Assembly: GCA_029844215.1 (NCBI GenBank)
Contig: CM056737.1
Span: forward strand, 24,797,851-24,861,850
DNA from: Przewalskia tangutica
Taxonomy: Eukaryota > Streptophyta > Magnoliopsida > Solanales > Solanaceae
Length of the DNA stretch: 64,000 nucleotides
Direction of reading: 5' to 3'
Shown here: positions 55,555-64,000 of the stretch, piece by piece
How the letters are laid out: every line of letters starts with the position of its first letter
Numbering within the stretch: the first letter of the stretch is position 1
Translations under genes and position numbers: made by a program
Notes under the pieces: model-generated
Told to the model about the DNA's origin: nothing
Database searches by the model: none
Seen by the model: the letters and a program-made list of their open reading frames with translations, nothing else

Positions 55555-58500
55555 TGTTATACCCCGTATTTTTCAGAGTATGTACGTAAGGACGTACGTA
55601 GGAAATTTCGAACTTCAAGTAAGGCTTGGCCGAATTAATTTTGTTCACAACACCCGTTTAGAGTCGCTTTTTCGACGAAACGCTTTCCACGCCTTCGTAG
55701 GGGAATTTCCGCTATGTCATTTCTAATTTTTATGGATTTTTCCGAGAGACGAACGTGTTGGACCATCAAGAGGGCGCCCCTGGGCCCCCTCTCATTGGTG
55801 GACGTCACCGCGCCCATGGGGACGACATGGCCAAGGTAAGGCACGCTTTGTGTGCCGTGACAAACTCAAGGGTAGGTAGGATATTTGTGTTTGGTAAATC
55901 CTCGCCCGACACTTGCCTAACACATGGATTGATCTTGCCTTTGGTTGGCCATCCCTTGACCTATAAATACCCTCTAAGGTTAAAGACTTCTTCATCCAAA
56001 ATGCCTAAGTCTTGAGAGCCTTCCTCCCCTTTCGCAGTGGCCTCGCCGAGACGTCCCTCCCCTTGCTGGCTCTCACGAGAACCCCTAGCCTAGTTGCTTT
56101 CAGATAATACCCCCTTTGTGGTGTAGAAATACTCTCAAAAGTATTGTTATAATGCCCAAAATACCTTAGCCTTATACCTTGTAGTATTCTAAGGATATAC
56201 CTATACGAAAAGCCCGTAAATACTATTATACTTTCCACCACAAAACCGAAACCCTAGGAAAATCTCCATAGTCCATTGAGTATTGTGTAGAAGTTGGTTA
56301 GAACTTCTAAGGGTGGTTTAGAGCGGTCGAGCGCTGAGTCGAGCTAAACGATTGCCCGATCGACTTTAAGCTAGGATAATTATGGGCTTATCGAGGTAAT
56401 TATCTTGTCCTCTATTGTAATTGAAATTACTTGTTGTTAGATTATATAGTTGAAGTATGCTATATATAGTAATCGAACATAGTTATCGCAATGTCTTTTG
56501 ACTTAAGCCCGAATAATACTTACAGCAATGTCTCGCGACTTAAGCACGAATTTAAAGAAGAATCTTGAATCGTAATTACATAGGTCAGACATGAGACTTG
56601 TGTAAGAGTACCGTGGAGTAGAATTGTACCGTTAGGGTTAGGCGTATAACCCCGGTTGGCTTGCAGCCATTTCGATAGAGAGGAGATTTACGCTGCCATG
56701 TGGGAGGTCTTCGAATTTTCGTAGAGAATGTTCTACGATAAGATCTAGATGTTAATAAGCGCCTTGTGGCCTTATAGGTTGAAGTACTACGTGTGGCGCG
56801 ATCTACATGGCTTAAGGAGTAGCCGACGTTTGGAAGTACTTGGAGCGTTTTGCTATTAGTCGATACTCGTCGCGAGGTATGTGAACCTCTTCCTATATCT
56901 TCTAGCATGATATGTGTGAACTATGTAGTACGGTAGACGTACATGTGCTAAATGTATTTGATTGGTGTAAAACATAAAGTGTTATAACGGCTTTATGAGA
57001 AGTTGGTTATATGACTTTATGTTGGTAAGAAAATACATGTGGTTTTTAAAAGGTAATCAATTGAACTATAACCGCTTGTTATGTGTTAATAAAGAACTTG
57101 AAGTATTTCAAAAGATTTTTGAATCATTTTGAAAGAAGAAGTAATATTTGGTTTTTGAAAACTTAAGAGTTATACTAGCTTTATGGGAGGTTAGGTATAA
57201 CGGCTTAAGAATGTTTTACTGGTTTCGGAAATCAGAATGTGTATCGACAAACCACTGCAGCGTTAATAAAAGGAAATGTTTTGAATAATTAAGTAGAAAT
57301 TTCCATCTGCATAGAAGCTAAGATGAGACAAAATGATATTTCCTAGATCATGGCTGCTGTAATAAGATTGTTATAAACAAGATATCCTACTCACATATAA
57401 GGCTTATGCTTCTCAGATTGTTTAAAGGAGAATTATATTCTTAAATGAATAAGACTATGAACTACGAAACCTTTCTAAAAATGAGAAACTTGAACATTGG
57501 AAATTAGGCAAACTTGAACATTGGAAATTAGGCAAACTTGAACATTGGAAAAGAATGTTGCTACTTGATTTTACAAAGAGAAGTAATTGATTTACTTTAA
57601 AAAGATAATCACTCTATTTTCATGTACTACGGGTATTGTGTGCATTTTGTGAATGTAACGTATCTTTTAAAGAGTTAATGTATGAAGTACTTAGGGATAA
57701 AAACCCGATCCTGTTAATCATATAGTAGAATGTACCTTGTGTGAACAACTTGATTGTATTGGTTTGTGATAGCCTTGTAATACTTTCTTGATTGCTTTGA
57801 TAAGTAAACGTGTTAGGATGCTACGTGTGTTAGTATCTTGTGATGTTTGTGTAAAGGGGTTTCCCTTGATTGTGCTTATTAACTATCAGTCGTTATGATA
57901 GTATTTTGGCATTCATCTCTTGAGATGATTCCGGGTTAAGTCGCCTCCGACGCGGGTAGACTCAGCGGGTCGATGGACCTATGATTCGAGAATACCTCAC
58001 GCAGTCCTGCGGGCCTATGCGAGCTACGAGAGTTCCGTGTTAGCGTCGCCCTTTATGGGCATACGCGTCCATGTGGCTACGCGGATCGCGAAGTCGTGAC
58101 GACGCCGGGAGTAGCTACCTCGATGCGGGAATACCACGCGGGCGATGAGATTGGCTTACGCGGAGTCGCGGAAGTTCCAGGACTAGACGCGACATTAGAT
58201 ATCGCGCAAGTGGCCGCCTTTGATCATGTGACGGCCAGACAGATCTTATGATACAGTTCATGACCTTGTTGGTACTGTGGGTGTTAGTAGTCGGCTATGC
58301 CTTTGTACTTACCCTGTACGGTTTTATTATGGCACAGTGGGACCCGTGTTCATATGTGTTCCTTGGTGCTTTTATATCATAAACCGCCAGTGAGGAAGGT
58401 ATTCCACGCATGATTGATGTTGTGGCGTGAGACCCATTGTTATATTTGAGTGATGACTTTGAGGCGTGAGTCCTCGACTTGATATGATCGCTTGTTTATT

Positions 58501-58984
58501 GTGAATCGTAGTTTTGTTATCATACATGTCTCCCGCTTTATATAGACTACTATGATTCCATTTACTGATTTATTTTCAGTTTCATACTCGGTACCTATCA
58601 GATCGACTTTCGGGCCGTCATGCCGCAGTAAAGGTACACCGTTGATCCTCGCTCTAGGGTCACAGTTCGCTGGGAAGCTCCGCTTTCTCCGAGGCTTATT
58701 CGTATAGTCCTGTTGTAAGTGCTTACATTCAGGTATGCGACGGCCCGTCCCGTCGTTGTTGTCGATCATTTCTTAGAGGTGTAGTAATCTTGTGGGCGTG
58801 GTTTGTAAAAGGATTAAACCGTTCTTTTGTAAAAGTGGTTATTTATATATGCCGGAAAGGCAAGTTTTCTCGATTGCTTTTGTACTTCACTTGTTTCATG
58901 TATGTGTTTTATGTTCCATTGATTACTGATGTTGTGTCACTAGGGTGCGGTAGGCACCAACACGCCCGGGCTTTGGTCGTGACA
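55555..58984 (+). mobile_element. Element C 3' LTR
   Basis: TGTTATACCCCG to GTCGTGACA, a near copy of the 5' LTR. TATA box at 55962-55969, ATGCGG-type array at 57940-58250. No gene is seen. Confidence 0.92.
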
Positions 58985-58989
58985 ACAAT
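58985..58989. repeat. TSD of element C, right copy (ACAAT)
   Basis: Exact copy of 49521-49525. The minisatellite unit of D continues after it. Confidence 0.95.
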
Positions 58990-61277
58990 ATACTGGTGAT
59001 TAACCCGCGTGGCCGCATGCCCCGAATTCTTCATCGGTGCGCATGTCCATGTAACAATAACAATATACCGGCCTTCCATCAAGAGACGCGGTAGCATAGG
59101 AATACAACTTTTACACAACAAGGCTATCACAAGCAAGCACAAGCAAATTACCATACTTCAATTCTCTTACAAATATCCATTCTTTCACAAGAAGTCACCT
59201 GATACCAACACTCGTAGTATCCAAAACAGAGTAACTATTATTTTAAGTAAACCTAAATAATTTCCTTTTAAAGACAAGTAACAACATTCTTTTCCAAAAG
59301 TTCAAGTTTGCCTAATTTCAAATACTCAAGTCTCTTATTTTCGAAAGGTTTCGTAGTTCATAGTCTTAATCACTTAATAACATAATTCTCTTTTATTACA
59401 ATTTGAGTAACATATGCCTTATGTGTGAGTAGGTTATTCTTGTTTATATCAATCTTATTAAAGCAGCCATGATCTAGAAAATGTAATACAATTTTGTCTT
59501 ATCTTAGCTTCTATGCAGATGGAGGTTTCTACAGGTTTTAATAATAAATACATAGTCAATACATTTTACTTTATTAACTCTGCAGTGGTTTGTTCGATAC
59601 TTGTTCTCATTTCAGAAATCAATATAACATTATTCCTTTTAAAACCCAATTACCCATTTCTCATTAAAGTGGTTTCACAACTTTTTAACACAACCCAAGT
59701 CCTTATTATTTCACATCAAGTCTTTTATCTTTTAAAAACCACAAATCATTTCTTTGCCCACATAAATTTGTTATAACAAACTTCCCATAAAGCCGTTATA
59801 ACACTTTATGTTTTAAATCAAACAAATTCATTTAACACATGTACGTCTACCGTACTACATAGTTCACAACATATCATGCTAGAAAAGATAGGAAGAGGTT
59901 CACATACCTCGCGACGATTATCGACAATTAGCAAAATGCTCCAAGTACTACAACCTTGCTAGCCTTTTCCACCCTTCAAGTAGAATACACTACTCGTAGT
60001 ACTTCCACCTATAATGGCCATAAAACGCCTATGAACTTCTGGATCTCTTCGTAGAACAATTCTAGGTAAACAGTTCCTTATTCTACGGAAAATTCGGTAG
60101 CACCTCCCCCCCCCCCCCCGCAACCTCATAAATCTCCTCCTCTAACGAGGCCTGCTACCAAACCAACCATCCCAGGGGGGGGTTACACGTCTAACCGGAC
60201 GTGTACAATTCTACTCCACAATAATACTACAAGTCTACTGTAAATACAGTCCTATGTAAATACAGTTCAATTCTTATCCATATTCATTCTACATATATAC
60301 TCAACTATACATTACTACAACATGTAATTTCCAATTACAATAGGGGGATAAAGATCATTACCTCGATAAGCCCAAAATTATCCAAGTTTAATAAGTCGAT
60401 CCTGAGCAGCGTTTAGCTCCACTTCCTGACGCTCCAACCCGCTCCTAGCAACCCTTAGAAGTTTCCAAACAACTTCTCTTAACACTTCATCTAAGCTATA
60501 AAGATTTTTCTAGGGCTTCATTTTTGCGACTATAGGAATAAAGTAGTATTTTTCCGGGCTCTTAGTATTTGAAATAACTTTGGAATACTACTAGGAATAC
60601 TAGGCTAAGGTATTTGGGATTTATACAACAATACATGAAGTATTTTCTACACAAAGTGGGGGTCTGGATGAGCTACACACGGAGGGAGGGGGACGAAAAA
60701 CAACTAGAGGGAGAGAGTGTTTGCCTTGGAAAAGTGTGGATGAAGAATTAGTCTTGCACAAAGGGGTATTTATAGGAAAATCATGGCTAGGATTAAAGCA
60801 AGTGTATGGTGAGGATGGGGTACATGTGTGTGGGTAGTTGGCCAACCATTTGTCCACCATAACAATGGGACAAGTGGCAAGCCACTTGTCCCACTCAAAA
60901 CCGTCCAACACACCCAACAATCGGCCCACATGGCCTCAAGGGGGGGGGGGGGTGACACGTGTCGCCCCCCTACTCGTCCAAAATATTCCGACTTCCGAAA
61001 AAAATATCCGAAAATAAAGTGGGCCCCGCAAACCGTAAATTCCTCCCGTGGGCCCCACGTGACCAATTCCGGAAATAAAATTCCATAATTCTCAAATATT
61101 CCAAAAAGTCCGAATACCAAATCTGGGAATCCAATTCCCATTAACGAACCTTTTTCCTTCACAAAATCCGGAAACTTTTCCGTCGAAAAAATCACATCTT
61201 TCTTCCTTTCCAATTTTTCTGTCGTATTCTCGTACGTACGTCCTCATATACATACTCTGGAACTACGGGGTGTAACA
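58990..61277 (-). mobile_element. Element D left LTR, segment 3
   Basis: Runs to ACTACGGGGTGTAACA at 61277. With the two earlier segments the LTR totals about 3.2 kb. It holds a C run near 60107-60119, a likely reversed TATA box at 60767-60774, and a G run plus G-box near 60941-60963. No gene is seen. Confidence 0.85.
60954..60963. promoter_or_regulatory. Palindromic G-box GACACGTGTC in D U3
   Basis: Next to a run of 12 or more G on one side and CGCCCCCC on the other, about 315 bp from the LTR start (minus strand). Confidence 0.6.
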
Positions 61278-61312
61278 TTCTTCCCCCCTTAGAAACATTC
61301 GTCCCGAATGTT
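61278..61312 (-). promoter_or_regulatory. Element D polypurine tract and hairpin
   Basis: Reverse of AAGGGGGGAAGAA abutting the LTR. AACATTC (61294-61300) and GAATGTT (61306-61312) form the hairpin. Confidence 0.85.
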
Positions 61313-61707
61313 CCTTCTAAGTCTCCAAGCACACCTGTGCCGGTATAGTCTTCACTACTATACTTACGAAACCAATTATGCCACACCTGGCCATAATACC
61401 CCATACGCGCAAAAACTCACATCCAAGCCACCGAAGAATCATCCCTAAAGCGTATAACAATACTAATAGCTCCACCCATGGTCCAAAAGATACTTTCTTC
61501 ACATCTATACTTATAAAAAGGACACTTCACATCTTCGCCTCTTTTCTTACTTGTGCATTCTCCTCGCACACTAACTCTTCCTCATATACTTACCACATTT
61601 CGCTATCGTTGCTTCCAAAATCTCGGGGTTACTATCTCTAACTTGGTCATCATTAACTGGGAACACTCTGGATGGATCTCCGATACTCTTTCGAAACCTA
61701 GCAACTT
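61278..61707 (-). mobile_element. Element D internal region, 3' end only
   Basis: The last 430 bp of D's internal DNA, interrupted by E. It resembles the tail of C (ACTGGGAACACTCTGGATGG is shared). The rest of D lies beyond the window. An 87-residue frame (61378-61641, plus strand) is antisense to D and not recognised. Confidence 0.75.
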
Positions 61708-61842
61708 TGTTACACCCCGTATTTACAGGACATAGTGTAAGAACGTACGTAAGAACTCAAAGTGTTAAGATTTGAGACTTGTAAAAATTTCTCGGAATTA
61801 TGAAATTTTCGGAAAACGTACTATTGTGATGAATGGGAGGGC

Positions 61843-61852
61843 GACACGTGTC
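61843..61852. promoter_or_regulatory. Palindromic G-box GACACGTGTC in E U3
   Basis: Within GGGCGACACGTGTCACCC, about 136 bp into the LTR. The H LTRs have CACTTG here (near 4958 and 11806). Confidence 0.6.
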
Positions 61853-62041
61853 ACCCCCCTTAAATGGTGTCTTGGACGAAATTACAAGGACAAAAGGGTC
61901 ATTTGACCCTTGTTAGATAACCAAGTCTTGCAAAGTAGTAGCTTGACAATTTTGACTTGGTCAATGGGACCACTTAGCATGATATTTTAAAGAGATGCAT
62001 CCAAACCACACATATGTATTTATCTTAGCCCTCCATGTTGT

Positions 62042-62048
62042 TATATAA
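62042..62048 (+). promoter_or_regulatory. Putative LTR TATA box of E
   Basis: TATATAA in GTTATATAAGGGTACTAG, about 335 bp into the LTR and upstream of AGTAGCAAGACAAG. Confidence 0.6.
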
Positions 62049-63816
62049 GGGTACTAGTAGCAAGACAAGAGTTCCACACTTAGCCAAAATTACAACAAAT
62101 TGGAGGATCAAGCTTCAAGCTCTGGCCACCACTAGGAAAAGAAAAAAATTCGTTGCTTGTCCATTAAGCTCCAAACTTTAACCCAAGGTTCATGAGTGTT
62201 ATGTAAGTGTATCTCAATAGAAAATCCGGAAAAAGAGAGTTTTCGTATTAGTCGCAAAGTGAAAACCTAGTGGCTTTTCTAGGTTTTGGATTGGAAGTTG
62301 AAGGAAATTTGTTAGTGTTGTTCTAAGGGTCTCAAGAGGCGGATTGAAGTGTCTTGAAGAGGCTCTAAGTTGCTAAGGAGCAACTTCGGTTTTGAAGATC
62401 GATTACCATTCGTTGAGGTATAATCTTGTTCTTTGAAAGTGTTACAAGATTATTTTTATTGTTGATTAGCTTTACTTGTTGCTAGCATGAAGGATATGTA
62501 TTAAGGTTTATAAGTATTATGGATTGATTGTAGCCTTGAACCAAAATGTAATGTAAGCCATGTTAAGTTGGATTACTAATTGTCGTTTATTAGAAATCGT
62601 CGCATGTTACTTACTTAAAGATTATGGTTGTTATAATCAAATACGACTTGATATCATGTTATGTTAACAATTTGGATTGAAATGGAAATTTGATAAGAAT
62701 TGGTATGGTTGAACTCAAGGTGGCCGAATTTGGACTTTTAGTTTGTTATTTATTTGTATTGGACTACTTTCTAAATTGTGAGCCAATTGGGGTCATTTAG
62801 TTATGCATTTGTATTGGACTACCTTCCATATTGTTGTGAGCCAATTGGGGCTGTTTGGTTATTGTATTTCGCCTTGAAAAGGTGGCAAAGTAAGTAGAAA
62901 CAAAGGAGGTCTTGTCCGATTTTCCGTAGAATTTAGTGACTTGGCACTTAGGATATTCTACGTTTAAAGTAGGAGGTTAATGGACGTATTGTGGCCATGA
63001 TAGGTTGAAGTACTAAGTTTAGCGTATCCTACTTGAAGAATGGAATAGCTCAAGGTTGAAGTACTGTGGAGCATTTTGCTACGTGTCGCTAGTCGTCGAG
63101 GTATGTGAACCCCTTCTTTCTTTGGCATGATCCTACGTATGAAATATCCACGTGATAGTATTTCAAGATTTCTTCTACTCTTAGAAGTTAAGAAGTATTT
63201 ACATTGTTGAATCTAAGTTAAGAGTATGTTTAAATTGTCCTAAGTCCTTACTAGGTCTTATGGGAGACGTTGGTAAGAACGGTTAGGAAGTTATGAGCTT
63301 TGATTTAAAGGCTATGTGTCTTGATTTGTTTAAAGTAAGTAAGTGGATTTTATGTTCGAAAATGACTAGAATTTATATGAGAAAAGGGGTTTTATTTTAA
63401 AAGTGAAAGTTATATGGTTTTAAGAGAAGAAGTTACTTGGTTTTGGAAGTGTATGGAACTTTGTATAGTTGTTTATAAGTATAAGTAAGTGGACTTTAAA
63501 GAATGTACGTTATAAGGTTTTAAGACTATGAACTTTGGTTGTCTTCTAAGGATTATGAAACTTTATTTTTTTTTTAATTGTGGACTTGATTTCTAAAGTA
63601 TTGATGACATGATTTCAAAGAGTATGTGACTTGAAGTTTGATAATTCTTTTAAGTACGTATGTACGTAGTATGGTTGGGTTTAGTTTCCCTAATGTTGCA
63701 AGAATTAAGTGCCTTAAGTTCTCTAATATGAAAGAACGTTATAATAGCTTTATGGGAAGTTGTTATGACGACTTAAGAAGAAGTAATAATACGATTTAAA
63801 AGATTATGTAAGGAAA

Positions 63817-64000
63817 ATACACCGAGCCTACAAATAGGCCGGATTACGTTATGAGATACACCGAGCCTACAAATAGGCCGGATTACGTTATGAGATACAC
63901 CGAGCCTACAAATAGGCCGGATTACGTTATGAGATACACCGAGCCTACACATAGGCCGGATTACGTCATATTACCCCGAGGCTACACATAGGCCGGGTTA
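63817..64000 (+). repeat. 39-bp tandem array in E LTR
   Basis: Four or more clean units (ACACCGAGCCTACAAATAGG, then CCGGATTACG), cut by the window edge. Confidence 0.9.

Larger units (their letters stand above)
49526..58984 (+). mobile_element. Element C: Ty3/gypsy element with large internal deletions
   Basis: LTRs of 3,452 bp (49526-52977) and 3,430 bp (55555-58984) around a 2,577-bp internal region, with perfect ACAAT TSDs, primer-binding site and polypurine tract. Internal DNA keeps the gag start and an integrase tail but no RT or RNase H. It is inserted in D's LTR in the opposite orientation. Confidence 0.93.
61708..64000 (+). mobile_element. Element E LTR, partial, runs off the right edge
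   Basis: Starts TGTTACACCCCGTATTTACAGGAC after AACTT in D's internal DNA. It resembles the H LTR throughout, including the 39-bp array at the window end. It has a palindromic G-box and TATATAA. Whether E is a solo LTR or a full element cannot be seen. Confidence 0.88.

Noticed and set aside
60101..60963. C and G runs as G-quadruplex sites
   Set aside because: Each is a single long homopolymer without the four spaced G tracts of a standard quadruplex. Run length may also be unreliable in the assembly.

Overview
This window is plant nuclear heterochromatin made almost entirely of LTR retrotransposons nested inside one another. I found no host gene, rRNA, tRNA or CRISPR array. The elements are Ty3/gypsy. 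Their LTRs start TGTTAYACCCC and end GTCGTGACA, their primer-binding sites match the 3' end of plant initiator Met-tRNA (TGGTATCAGAGC), and they have purine-rich tracts and 5-bp target-site duplications (TSDs). The one recognisable gag-pol ends in a chromodomain, as in the Tekay/Del chromoviruses of flowering plants. A large-genome eudicot is likely, but the species cannot be read from the sequence.

I use these labels. F (+) is the oldest layer: integrase remnant 17788-18945, LTR 19083-22071, then internal DNA at 22072-22754 and 35323-35890. G (-, off the left edge to 17787) interrupts F. H (+, 4826-14931) is inserted in G's right LTR, and solo LTR I (-, 5896-8366) is inserted in H's left LTR. 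A (-, 22755-35317, TSD CTGGA) is a full-length but dead gag-pol element inserted in F, and its left LTR carries solo LTR J (-, 24700-27432). D (-, from 35891 past the right edge) also interrupts F. D's left LTR is broken by B (+, 36337-49035) and by C (+, 49526-58984, TSD ACAAT). B's right LTR carries truncated LTR K (+, 42031-45456). E (+, from 61708 off the right edge) lies in D's internal DNA.

Only A keeps most of gag, protease, reverse transcriptase, RNase H, integrase and chromodomain, all broken by frameshifts. C keeps the gag start and an integrase tail. F keeps integrase and linker remnants. G, H, B and the right half of F have a similar short internal region of about 1.2-1.4 kb with no full protein, so they look like a non-autonomous (LARD-like) lineage that would need proteins from relatives such as A.

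The more unusual signals are: LTRs that carry different minisatellites at an equivalent position; a palindromic G-box near the LTR start; hairpins beside the polypurine tract and near the LTR end; one solo LTR with a replaced U3; and a recurring pattern of small differences at CAG, CTG and CCGG sites between copies. That last pattern looks technical or methylation-related rather than like normal decay.
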